DNA from: an uncultured Paludibacter sp.
Lineage (GTDB): Bacteria > Bacteroidota > Bacteroidia > Bacteroidales > Paludibacteraceae
Reading direction: 5' to 3'
Assembly: GCA_937927845.1 (NCBI GenBank)
Contig: CALFXE010000017.1
Location: 1 to 52,404 of the forward strand
DNA length: 52,404 nucleotides
Numbering within the stretch: position 1 is the stretch's first letter; each line of letters starts with the position of its first letter. The translations under genes were made by a program, and so were the position numbers. The notes beneath the pieces are model-generated. The model made no database searches. It was not told the DNA's origin and saw nothing but the letters and a program-made list of their open reading frames with translations. Positions 18,401 to 26,871 of this stretch are shown one piece after another.

Positions 18401-19503
18401 TAGGCATAGTCAAAGAGGAATTAACGAATATCTTCACCAACTATTATCAAACTCCACGTGGACGGAATTTTGATTCTGTAGGGTGGGGTATTGGCTTGGC
18501 GTTGACATATAACTTAGTCAATCTGCATAAAGGGAATATTTCAGTAGAAAGCGAAGTTGGAAAAGGAACAACATTCTCTGTAATATTCAATGTTGATGAA
18601 AAGGCTTTTAGCAAGCAAGAAATATCAGATATTAAAGCTGACCAGAATTTTCTTGTTACATATAATTATCAGAAGTCTGATATTCTTGAAAATACTATCT
18701 TACCGGTAAATAAATTATCAGAAGCAGAAGCTGAATTCGATTCACAATATACTATTTTGGTTGTTGATGATAATCAGGAATTAGCCGGATTTCTTTCAGA
18801 AATATTTTCTGCAAAATATTATAAGGTATTTGTAGCATCAGATGGTGAAGAGGCTTTAAAAATTGCTACTAAACATTTCCCCGATATTATTATTTCCGAC
18901 ATCATGATGCCTGTAATGGATGGAATAACTCTATGCAACAGACTGAAAAATGACCTTTTAACATCACATATACCGGTTATTTTACTTACAGCTAAACAAG
19001 GGCAGGAGAATATGATTACAGGATTTGAGAGTGGAGCCGATATGTATATCGAAAAACCATTTAACACCAAAGCACTTGAGCTGATGGTGCAGAATATGCT
19101 ACGCACACGTGATTTAAATCGGAAACAATTTAAAGATAATCCTGAAATAAGCTTTAATAATATCATTAAAAACCCACGAGATGAAAAGTTATTGAGTAAT
19201 ATAAAAGAGTTTATTAAGGAGAATATCGATAATGAAAATCTTTCAGTGGCTGATATAACTCAGGCTGTAGGTGTAAGCAGAACGGTATTGCATGTAAAGA
19301 TGAAAAATTTATTGGACATGTCGATAAGTGAGTATGTAAAAACATTGCGGCTTAATAAAGCGAAAGAACTTTTGCTCGAAGGAATGAATATATCTGAAAC
19401 AGCTTATAATACAGGGTTCTCAGACCCAAATTACTTCTCCAAGTGCTTTAAGAAGAAATTCAACACAACACCTTCAGACTTTCTATCAAACCTAAAAAGT
19501 TGA
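15442..19503 (+). CDS. hybrid two-component system sensor/regulator (HTCS)
   Basis: This single 1353-residue protein senses a glycan fragment in the periplasm and activates transcription. Order: signal peptide 1-22; two Reg_prop beta-propellers (about 25-640) with many IWIGT-type repeats; Y_Y_Y domain about 711-773; one membrane helix about 774-798; HisKA with phosphoacceptor His834 in NISHELKTPL; HATPase with N-box NNLLSNAIKF and G-boxes DTGIGI and GWGIGL; receiver with Asp1153 in SDIMMPVMDG; AraC-type HTH about 1270-1354 (LSVADITQAVGVSRTVL, TGFSDPNYFSKCFKKKF). I chose ATG 15442 over TTG 15436. It lies next to GH43 and sulfatase genes, its likely targets. All phosphorelay residues look intact. 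Confidence 0.95.
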   Translation: MLQKKLLIIIISIALSILAIHANRIDFRFTHLTNVDGISQQHITCLMQDSKGFMWIGTKNGLCLYNGYEIKRYFNIDKNENSLNHNFIRAVFQDDKNQIWIGTDRGLCRYLPEFDIFQRYDYPQASTTVFSQTLSGDLFCVSGNNSLNHYNSNKDIFERVDFIDDAIQIFSMTVDKADKLWIGSTSGIKIYDRNLMQITEYANLNRYESWSIVEDIPNTIFIDKQENIWIGKNGNGLVRFNPKTQQIKHWDKQNGLNDGMVRTIEEDAQGRIWVGTEKGLFVFFDDENIINIQQDYTNNESLNDNAIYCVLSDRDDNIWVGTYFGGINILKNDYKQFKHYRAGYSNYLLKGKAIRKIIEENEDMLWIATEDGGLNRLNEKTGEIKKITHPAIVDNVHSLLLDKQSNTLWIGMFRGGITKLNIKTGAYKNYPEGALGLNSDMVFSIEEDKDGVIWIASARGLRYYDKQKDYFERLPHETLSNYFIYTLFVDSENQIWIGTRSQGLFRYNKISGEIKSWVSNESINGLKDNFITSIFEDSNKQIWIGTNNGGLYYIDRQTETIYKADYEPLRQENCIYGTLEDENKNMWFSTNNGLICMDVSRKNFYRYTTDEGLPTNQFNYSSCLKSTNGRFYFGTVNGMISFIPKEVAINDDNLNIALINLYIDNQAVTALQKNSPLTKSFDETDKIVLSAKQARSFSIEYAAIALGHTSNISYSIKMEGVDREWNYVDKQRRIIYSNLPHGHYVFKIRASSSNQEWDKASERSLEVEILPPFYLSAYAYTIYFVIIVLILFVAYKIVSIRIKEKNQMKMEHLEKESIKAMNKMKIDFFTNISHELKTPLTLIISPLQSVLESSKLDFGLKPRLQTVSRNARKMVKLLEELLTFNKIEAGQTTISLQKGNPMEFLEEIYYLFKEITDKKEIHFELDLENNEELVWYSPSCVEKVINNLLSNAIKFTPEKGQIKLSANIEEGVDGFIKLNVAVADTGIGIVKEELTNIFTNYYQTPRGRNFDSVGWGIGLALTYNLVNLHKGNISVESEVGKGTTFSVIFNVDEKAFSKQEISDIKADQNFLVTYNYQKSDILENTILPVNKLSEAEAEFDSQYTILVVDDNQELAGFLSEIFSAKYYKVFVASDGEEALKIATKHFPDIIISDIMMPVMDGITLCNRLKNDLLTSHIPVILLTAKQGQENMITGFESGADMYIEKPFNTKALELMVQNMLRTRDLNRKQFKDNPEISFNNIIKNPRDEKLLSNIKEFIKENIDNENLSVADITQAVGVSRTVLHVKMKNLLDMSISEYVKTLRLNKAKELLLEGMNISETAYNTGFSDPNYFSKCFKKKFNTTPSDFLSNLKS

Positions 19504-19610
19504 CTTGTAATACCAATATAGAACAAAAATACTGTTTTTTAAAACGTATTTACCTTTCAGCCCTCCTAATTCATGCTACTTTTGTTTTGAATAATTTATT
19601 TAAAATAACC

Positions 19611-22600
19611 ATGAATAGCTCATTTACTAAAGAATACTTATTGATAAAAAGAAATATCTTCTTTGTCGCTTTGTTGTTGCTTTTAGTTAGCAACAGTTTA
19701 TTTGCACAAACCACACAAAATCGTCTTTATAATCCTGTTTTTAATATGAGAGATGGAGCAGTAGAGAAATTTATGGGTCATTATTATGTATTTGGAACTT
19801 CAACAGCAGGTAAAATGTCCTATTCTAAAAACTTAATAAATTGGTCGGGACCGGTTACAGCTATTACAACTAACGAAGCTACATGGCTTAACAATCCAAA
19901 GTGGACACAAGCAAGTACATATAAAGAAATGGGTGCTGGGGATATGATTTATCGAAATGGCGTTTTTCATACATACTGGAATGGAATAGGCCATGGATAT
20001 TCTGCTACGCCAACCGGACCGTATAAAGAAGGAGCAATTACAGAACCTTTTGATGATTATGGAATTGATGTGCAAGTGTTTCAAGATGAAGATGGTGAAA
20101 TATATTGGGTGAAAAAAAGAAATCCGTCAGATCCAAACCCTATGACGGGCGTACCATCAAATATTGATGGACCGGAGGTGTGGATTTTCAAAATGAATTC
20201 TCCTTTTTCAAGATGGGACATCACAAAAGGAAGTGTACAGTTGACTCATCAACGAGGGCATCCTACAAGTGTAAATCACATAAACTTTGAAGGACCTGAA
20301 TTGGCTAAATATAGAGACAAGTATTATCTTTTCTATGCATCTAACAGAATGGGACCAAGATCCGGGATGTATGAAGTCGGAGTAGCAGAAAGTGACAAAC
20401 CTGATAACTACAATAATACAAAGAAATATCCGCATCCGGTACTTACAAGAAATACGGAGCAGCATCTGATAGACTATAATGTAATTTTATATAGTGCCGA
20501 ACATGGTGGTTGGGTTAGTCGATATTCGACACGAACACCTACAAATGACGATTGGAAAGCAGTTGATTTTAATGATGATGCTTGGACTGCCGCACAGGGT
20601 GGTTTTGGGCGTCAGGAATATGATCTTTTTGCCGGAACAACTTTTACTAATGCGAAAATCAGAGCAAGAAAAACAGTTTGGAATACCCCGAAGATTTATA
20701 TACGAAGAAAATTTAGCTTAACTGAATTACCTTCCAAAATTGCTCTTAAACATTGGATTTTCGGAGATGCTGATTTTTATATCAATGGGACTAAGATTAG
20801 CGTTAATACACGAAATAATACCTATGGTTTTTTACAGCTAAATCCTGAATTATTTGTGGTTGGAGATAATATTATCGCAGTTGAGGTAGCAAGTCCATGT
20901 TCCGATCAGAACTGTCAACAATTTATCGATTTTGGGTTGTATGATACCGGCGATACGGATGCAGAAGATATAGTAGTAGGACAATCGCAACCTAACTTTA
21001 TTGCCGGACCGAATGGTTTTGAGCGATGGATGATGTACAAAGCATTCTACAATGCAACAGAGCAACAAGGTGTTGATAGAGTTCATTTCTATGATAGAGA
21101 GGTAGTTGTTGAAAGTAGTACGGTGAAAAACACTAAAGGTTATAGACCGAAACCATCACTGCCAAGTATGATAAATTATTGCGATTATCCTATTTATTCA
21201 CCATTCAACTTTCTAAATAACAGCACTTGGAAAATATCAGGAGGAGTTTTATATCCTGAAAAAGAAACAGGAGGTGAGTTATTATTAGTGAAAGATGCTG
21301 AAACAAATTATCGTTTTGAAGTGCCGTTTAGAATAAAACAGACAGATGCAACAGCCGGTGTTTATGCATTTTATCAAGATCAGAATAACTGGTTGAAAAT
21401 TGGAATAAATAAGAATGGAACATGGAAAAAAGAGTTATGTGTGAATGGAATTACGGATATCAATGAACAAAATATTCCGGAGAAATTTGCATTTCTTGAT
21501 GCTAACCCTTTGGTGGCTAACTATGAAGAACCTTGGCACACATTGGTTGTTTATAAAAATGGAGGAAAATTCAATCTTGAATTAGATTATTTTAAACTGA
21601 CATTGAACAGTGAAATTGACACACCTTTCGAAGGAGCAGGGTTGGTAGGACTTACAGCAAGTTCCGGTAATGTATCTTTTGATGCGATACAGTATACTAT
21701 GGGCTGGGACGAATATGATTCAAATATATCCAATTGGGAATATTCATCAGGTACTTGGCAGGTTAATGTAAATGGTCTCATACAGTCAGATGTAAATGGA
21801 AAGGCATTAGCTATAAAAGGCGATCCATCATGGAATTATGAATTTTCGGTTTACGCCAAAAACAAACAATTACCGGCATCAGGAAAGGCAGGCTTTTATC
21901 CTTTATATATAGATGAAAACAATTACATTTCAGCATCAATAGATTATTCGAACAAAACTTTGAATATCGTAGGAAAAGATAATGGTGTAGAGATTGAAAG
22001 CATATCGAAACCACTCAAAAAGAAGGTGCAGCGTTATTATACTTATACTTCTTATCCAACCGAAAGTTACAGATATGATTTAAGAAACGAGTCTGTTATT
22101 TCAGGTGTTGATATCTTATGGTTTGAAGGGAATTATCCTTATTTGAATCAGACATTTGATTTGCCTCAAACAGTAAAGTTTTATGCTTTGCAAAACGGTA
22201 TATGGACATTACTTTCTTCAGAATTGGAAGGTGAACTGCGATTTTCCGAAATGAATCACTTTACATTTCCGGCAGTGAAGACTACAGCAATAAGGATGGA
22301 TGTAACAAACAAAATTGGTAGAGCATCGCGTACATTCTCAGCTTATTTTGATGAAGAAGTATCGGCAGGATATTATTTGCGTTGCAGAAGAGAAGAAGAT
22401 GGATTGCATATTTTTGTAGATGATCAATATTATGCTGCAATTCAGGGTAATTGGGAGAAGTCGAGAATTGGTTTAAGTTCTGAAAATATGCCTGTAACAT
22501 TTAATGGGATTTTACACTATCAAACAGGAAGTATTGCGACAAAAAGCATATCAATAAATCCGGCAAACTGTGATATTGGAGAATCAGTTCAATTAACAAC

Positions 22601-23033
22601 ACAGATACTACCTGTAAATGCCACTAATCAGAATGTAAAATGGGAGAGTTCAAATCCATCTATTATTTCAGTAAGTGAAAGTGGTATTATGACTCGTCAT
22701 GCAGCAGGTACAGTAAGAATAACAGCAAACTCATGTGATGGAGGATTGGTAAAAGGTACGATGGATGTGTTTGGAACAGGTGTTAAAACAGAATTTATAT
22801 CAGAAAGAATAAAAATATATCCGAACCCTGTAAGAGATAAATTAGTTATATCTAATATTGAAGGATATAAAAGCTTAAAAATTTTCAAATTAGATGGAAA
22901 TCAAGTTTTTAATGAAGAAACACCTTTATCAGAGATAGTGTTAGATATGACATCATTAGAACAAGGCTTTTATCTTCTTCAACTGCAGAATGATTATGGA
23001 GAATTTACAACAACAAAAATTTTAAAAATTTAA
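19611..23033 (+). CDS. multidomain GH43 protein with inserted jelly-roll, Big_2 and T9SS domains
   Basis: This is a 1140-residue secreted hydrolase. ATG 19611 is preferred because a signal peptide follows (FVALLLLLVSNSLFAQ); an in-frame start at 19500 would overlap the HTCS stop. The GH43 propeller shows the base region (NMRDGAVEKF), the modulator (GIDVQVFQDEDG) and the general acid in FEGPELAKY (Glu227). The propeller is interrupted at about 290-452 by a galactose-binding-type jelly roll (DDWKAVDFNDDAW, IYIRRKFSL, DADFYINGTKIS) and resumes with the last blade (FIAGPNGFERWMMYKAF). Then come two concanavalin-like domains separated by an F5/8-like region, a Big_2 Ig fold (about 979-1060) and a T9SS sorting domain (IKIYPNPVRDKL, about 1066 on). 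GH43 enzymes act on arabinosides, xylosides or galactosides. Confidence 0.85.
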   Translation: MNSSFTKEYLLIKRNIFFVALLLLLVSNSLFAQTTQNRLYNPVFNMRDGAVEKFMGHYYVFGTSTAGKMSYSKNLINWSGPVTAITTNEATWLNNPKWTQASTYKEMGAGDMIYRNGVFHTYWNGIGHGYSATPTGPYKEGAITEPFDDYGIDVQVFQDEDGEIYWVKKRNPSDPNPMTGVPSNIDGPEVWIFKMNSPFSRWDITKGSVQLTHQRGHPTSVNHINFEGPELAKYRDKYYLFYASNRMGPRSGMYEVGVAESDKPDNYNNTKKYPHPVLTRNTEQHLIDYNVILYSAEHGGWVSRYSTRTPTNDDWKAVDFNDDAWTAAQGGFGRQEYDLFAGTTFTNAKIRARKTVWNTPKIYIRRKFSLTELPSKIALKHWIFGDADFYINGTKISVNTRNNTYGFLQLNPELFVVGDNIIAVEVASPCSDQNCQQFIDFGLYDTGDTDAEDIVVGQSQPNFIAGPNGFERWMMYKAFYNATEQQGVDRVHFYDREVVVESSTVKNTKGYRPKPSLPSMINYCDYPIYSPFNFLNNSTWKISGGVLYPEKETGGELLLVKDAETNYRFEVPFRIKQTDATAGVYAFYQDQNNWLKIGINKNGTWKKELCVNGITDINEQNIPEKFAFLDANPLVANYEEPWHTLVVYKNGGKFNLELDYFKLTLNSEIDTPFEGAGLVGLTASSGNVSFDAIQYTMGWDEYDSNISNWEYSSGTWQVNVNGLIQSDVNGKALAIKGDPSWNYEFSVYAKNKQLPASGKAGFYPLYIDENNYISASIDYSNKTLNIVGKDNGVEIESISKPLKKKVQRYYTYTSYPTESYRYDLRNESVISGVDILWFEGNYPYLNQTFDLPQTVKFYALQNGIWTLLSSELEGELRFSEMNHFTFPAVKTTAIRMDVTNKIGRASRTFSAYFDEEVSAGYYLRCRREEDGLHIFVDDQYYAAIQGNWEKSRIGLSSENMPVTFNGILHYQTGSIATKSISINPANCDIGESVQLTTQILPVNATNQNVKWESSNPSIISVSESGIMTRHAAGTVRITANSCDGGLVKGTMDVFGTGVKTEFISERIKIYPNPVRDKLVISNIEGYKSLKIFKLDGNQVFNEETPLSEIVLDMTSLEQGFYLLQLQNDYGEFTTTKILKI

Positions 23034-23042
23034 GGTATTATC

Positions 23043-24176
23043 ATGAAAAAATTAGGTTTAGTTTTTTTTATAAGTATTTTACAATTTAATATTATATTTA
23101 CAGCCTGTTGTGAAGAGAAATACGGACAGGCTAACACCAACGATCCCAAAACAAAAATTCCGAAATGTGTAGAGCCGGAGTTTGATTACTGGATGCGTGA
23201 TACGTGGGTAACACTTGGTCCGGATGGTTATTATTACATGACAGGAACTACCGCCACACCGGATAGAAAGTTTAATGGGCAACCTCATTGTTGGGACTGG
23301 AATGATGGTTTATATCTCTGGCGTTCGCTTGACCTACAAGAATGGGAATCGAGAGGAAGAGTCTGGTCGATGGAAGAAGATGGTACTTGGCAAAAATACC
23401 CTAAAATATATAAAGATGGTGAAAAACGACCAAAACTATCGTTAAACGGTGATGTAATGGATAATCGCTTTCATGCAGTTTGGGCACCTGAATTACATTA
23501 TATCAAAAGTCAGCAAAACTGGTTTATGGTTGCATGCCTGAACGAATCAGCAGGCGGTAGAGGATCGTTCATTTTAAAAAGTACCACAGGTAAGCCGGAG
23601 GGTCCATTTGTTAATATCGAAGGAAATGAAAAAGGACCGTTGTTTCCTGAAATAGATGGGAGCTTATTTGAAGATGAAGACGGAACCGTGTATTTTGTAG
23701 GTCATAATCACTATATAGCTAAAATGAAACCTGATATGAGTGGATATGCAGAAGAGATAAGAAAATTAAATGAGCATAATTATGAGCCTGAACCATATGT
23801 TGAAGGAGCATTTATCTTTAAATATGATAATAAATATCACTTAGTACAGGCAATCTGGTCGCATAGGACACCAGAGGGGAAAGACACATATGTTGAGAAA
23901 AATGGATTGACAAATAATAAAACTCGATATAGTTACGATTGTATCATTGCAAGCTCAGATAATGTATATGGCCCATACAGTAAAAGGTACAATGCTATTA
24001 CAGGAGGAGGTCATAATAATTTATTTCAGGATAAAGAAGGCAAATGGTGGGCAACTATGTTTTTTAATCCACGAGGGGCACAAGCTGCTGAGTATCAGCA
24101 AACATGTCGACCAGGCTTAGTACAGATGAAATATGTAAAAGGTAAATTTTCACCAAATCCCAAGATGTGTAAATGA
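23043..24176 (+). CDS. GH43-type glycosidase, lipoprotein
   Basis: This is a 377-residue five-bladed beta-propeller glycosidase, probably anchored to a membrane through a lipobox (IFTAC, Cys at about 21). The GH43 triad fits: aspartate in WMRDTWVTLGPDGYYYMTG (base), IDGSLFEDEDGTVYF (pKa modulator) and glutamate in YVEGAFIFKYDNKYHL (acid). A conserved GGGHNNLFQDKEGKWW segment near the C-terminus is the usual fifth blade. It follows the large GH43 gene by 9 bp and precedes a sulfatase by 18 bp, so they are almost certainly one operon. The subfamily and so the sugar (arabinose, xylose or galactose) cannot be told by eye. Confidence 0.85.
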   Translation: MKKLGLVFFISILQFNIIFTACCEEKYGQANTNDPKTKIPKCVEPEFDYWMRDTWVTLGPDGYYYMTGTTATPDRKFNGQPHCWDWNDGLYLWRSLDLQEWESRGRVWSMEEDGTWQKYPKIYKDGEKRPKLSLNGDVMDNRFHAVWAPELHYIKSQQNWFMVACLNESAGGRGSFILKSTTGKPEGPFVNIEGNEKGPLFPEIDGSLFEDEDGTVYFVGHNHYIAKMKPDMSGYAEEIRKLNEHNYEPEPYVEGAFIFKYDNKYHLVQAIWSHRTPEGKDTYVEKNGLTNNKTRYSYDCIIASSDNVYGPYSKRYNAITGGGHNNLFQDKEGKWWATMFFNPRGAQAAEYQQTCRPGLVQMKYVKGKFSPNPKMCK

Positions 24177-24194
24177 GATTTTAAATTTAATCGT

Positions 24195-25739
24195 ATGAAC
24201 AAAATTAATAAATCAGTACAGTTAGGTATACTAACAGGAGTACTTGTTTCGTGTGCAGGCAGTGACAAGCCTTCTACACCCAATATTATCGTTATTTTAG
24301 CTGATGATTTAGGGTATGGTGATTTAAGTGTACAAGGTGCAACAGAAGTCAACACACCGAATATTGATAAATTAGCAAATCAAGGAATCCGATTTACAAA
24401 TGCTTATGCCACTTCTGCCACCTCAACGCCAAGCAGATATGCATTAATGACAGGCATGTATCCTTGGAAAAATAGAGATGCAAAAATACTTCCGGGAGAT
24501 GCACCGTTAATTATCAATCCTTCTCAATTCACTCTACCCAAAATGATGCAAGAATCAGGATACGTTACAGGAGCAATAGGAAAATGGCACTTAGGAATGG
24601 GTGCCGGTAATGTCAATTGGAATGATACTATAAAGCCAAATGCTAATGATATTGGATTTGATTATTCAAACTTAATTGCAGCGACAAACGATAGAGTGCC
24701 TACAGTCTTTGTAGAAAATGGATTGGTAGTCGGTTTAGATATCAACGATCCGATTTTTATAAGTTATGAGAAAAATTTCGAAGGCGAGCCTACAGCTTTA
24801 ACCAATCCTGAAATGATGAAAATACAATGGGATCATGGGCATAACCAATCGGTTCATAATGGAATCCCGCGTATAGGATATCAAAAAGGAGGAAAAAGTG
24901 CAATGTGGAAAGATGAAGATATGGCAGATTATTTTACAGGACAAGTGAAAGATTTTATCACACAAAATAAGAATAAGCCATTCTTTTTGTATTTCGGACT
25001 GCATCAGCCACATGTGCCGCGCACACCAAATCAACGATTTGTCGGTGCTACAAACTTGGGACCGCGTGGAGATGCTATAGTTGAGGCAGATTGGTGTGTA
25101 GGAGAATTAATGGCACATCTTGAAAAAGAAGGTTTACTTGAAAACACAATTGTGATATTTTCGAGCGACAACGGACCTGTATTAAATGATGGATATAAAG
25201 ATCAGGCAGCAGAATTAGCAAATAAGTATGATTACAAACCTGCAGGAAACTTGCGTGGAGGAAAATATAGTTTGTTCGATGGAGGAACACATATCCCACT
25301 TTTTGTGTACTGGAAACACAAAGTACAATCTAAAGTTTCAGATGCATTAATTTGTCAGGTGGATGTATTGGCATCAATAGCATCTTTGATAAACTATCCT
25401 TTAAAAGGAGAATTTGACAGTCAGAATTTATTACCTTTACTATTAGGAAAAAACGATGAGGGTCGCAAAAACTTAGTGATAGAGGCAAATGGTAAAATGG
25501 CATATAGAGAACAAGACTGGGTACTTATACCTCCATATAGTGGTCCCGAAAGAAATCTTACCGGCAATGAATTGGGAAATCTTCCTTCAGGAGGTCTGTT
25601 TAATTTATCAAAAGATCAGGAACAATTGATTAACATAAAAGATGTTTATGCTGATAAATTTAATTCGATGCAAAAAACATTTTTAGAAATTGTTGGAGAA
25701 TTTTATAATCCTGAAACAGAAGAGATTGAATTAAAATAA
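24195..25739 (+). CDS. S1-family sulfatase, Ser-type, lipoprotein
   Basis: This is a 514-residue arylsulfatase-type enzyme that would remove sulfate esters from a glycan. A lipobox GVLVSC places it on a membrane. Metal ligands are in IILADDLGYGDL. The maturation motif is S-TPSR-YALMTG (near residue 78), in which serine replaces cysteine, so conversion to formylglycine would need an anaerobic radical-SAM maturase (anSME); none is encoded in this window. Other family marks are GKWHLG (about 136), HQPHVPRTP and FSSDNGPVLN. It sits in the HTCS operon between a GH43 gene and a phosphoesterase gene. The 112-bp gap after it carries a repeat tract. Confidence 0.9.
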   Translation: MNKINKSVQLGILTGVLVSCAGSDKPSTPNIIVILADDLGYGDLSVQGATEVNTPNIDKLANQGIRFTNAYATSATSTPSRYALMTGMYPWKNRDAKILPGDAPLIINPSQFTLPKMMQESGYVTGAIGKWHLGMGAGNVNWNDTIKPNANDIGFDYSNLIAATNDRVPTVFVENGLVVGLDINDPIFISYEKNFEGEPTALTNPEMMKIQWDHGHNQSVHNGIPRIGYQKGGKSAMWKDEDMADYFTGQVKDFITQNKNKPFFLYFGLHQPHVPRTPNQRFVGATNLGPRGDAIVEADWCVGELMAHLEKEGLLENTIVIFSSDNGPVLNDGYKDQAAELANKYDYKPAGNLRGGKYSLFDGGTHIPLFVYWKHKVQSKVSDALICQVDVLASIASLINYPLKGEFDSQNLLPLLLGKNDEGRKNLVIEANGKMAYREQDWVLIPPYSGPERNLTGNELGNLPSGGLFNLSKDQEQLINIKDVYADKFNSMQKTFLEIVGEFYNPETEEIELK

Positions 25740-25781
25740 ATCGAATTTCAATAGAATAAAAATCAAATTATTAATTTTTTA

Positions 25782-25848
25782 GTATAAACCGCTGATGTCC
25801 TGATTGTTGATGTATTAATGCATCGGCACATTAACACATTATTTATAT
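25782..25848. repeat. intergenic CACATT-type repeat tract, copy 3
   Basis: TATAAACCGCTGAT is followed by CGGCACATTAACACATTATT directly before the next start codon, as at 11138-11280. The first block and the second part are both close copies of that tract although the flanking genes differ. Confidence 0.6.
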
Positions 25849-25851
25849 CAT

Positions 25852-26838
25852 ATGAGAAAAAACTTTTTTATAATAGTATTTATAAGCATCCCTTTTTTAT
25901 TTGTTAATGCACAGATAAAAGGGCTAACATACAATAATGATGGTAAATTTAAAATTTTACAAATAACAGATACCCATTACATTCAAGGAAATCCTAAATC
26001 AGATGTGGTAATAGATTTATTAAATGAAGTAATTGATAATGAGAAGCCTGATTTATTAGTATTTACTGGTGATATGGTGTGGAAAAATACAGAAACGAGA
26101 AAAGCATTAGATGAATTATTCGAGCCGGTTATAACAAAAAAAATTCCATGGGCATATATGTTTGGTAATCACGATGATGAGGCAGATATGACAAGAGAAG
26201 AAATTATGAATTATGTAAAGAAGAAACCATATTGTCTCGCAACTCAAGGTCCAAAAGGCGTTACCGGAGTAGGAAATTATACATTAGAAATTCAGAGTTC
26301 AACAAATAAAAAACCACAAACCATCTTGTATTGCATGGATTCTAATGCATATTCAAAATTAGAAGGAATAAAAGGATATGGATGGTTGGCATTTGATCAA
26401 ATTGAATGGTATCAAAAAGTTAGTAAAGGTTACACAAAAAGAAATAATAATAAAACTATTCCCTCATTAGCGTTTTTTCATATACCTTTGTTCGAATATA
26501 CTGAAGTCTCCGCTGATGTACAAAGCCTTGTAGGTACACGAAAAGAAAAAGAGTGTAATCCTAAATTAAATACCGGGATGTTTTCGGCAATGAGGCAAAA
26601 TGGCGATATAATGGGTGTCTTCACAGGACATGATCATGATAATGACTATATAGGAGTTTTGCATAATATTGCTTTAGCTTATGGAAGATACTCAGGAGGA
26701 AATACGGTATATAACAATTTAGGTAAAAATGGATGTAGAGTGATAGAGCTGCAAGAAGGAGAAAAGAGCTTTACAACATACATTTATTTGTTAGGAGGAG
26801 AAAAGATAAATCATTATAAATATACATCAAGCTATTGA
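25852..26838 (+). CDS. secreted calcineurin-like metallophosphoesterase
   Basis: This is a 328-residue exported phosphoesterase. A signal peptide ends at LFVNAQ. Metal-binding motifs are in order: ITDTHY (about residue 40), FTGDMVW (about 73), FGNHDDE (about 102), FFHIP (about 205) and FTGHDHDND (about 260). It resembles purple-acid-phosphatase-like Bacteroidota enzymes often placed in polysaccharide loci. Its position between two sulfatase genes suggests removal of phosphate, or cleavage of a phosphodiester, on the same glycan; that is inference. It differs clearly from the phosphoesterase at 11284, which lacks the DxH first motif. Confidence 0.88.
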   Translation: MRKNFFIIVFISIPFLFVNAQIKGLTYNNDGKFKILQITDTHYIQGNPKSDVVIDLLNEVIDNEKPDLLVFTGDMVWKNTETRKALDELFEPVITKKIPWAYMFGNHDDEADMTREEIMNYVKKKPYCLATQGPKGVTGVGNYTLEIQSSTNKKPQTILYCMDSNAYSKLEGIKGYGWLAFDQIEWYQKVSKGYTKRNNNKTIPSLAFFHIPLFEYTEVSADVQSLVGTRKEKECNPKLNTGMFSAMRQNGDIMGVFTGHDHDNDYIGVLHNIALAYGRYSGGNTVYNNLGKNGCRVIELQEGEKSFTTYIYLLGGEKINHYKYTSSY

Positions 26839-26871
26839 GTTGAATATTAAATACTAAAAAGATATTACCGT

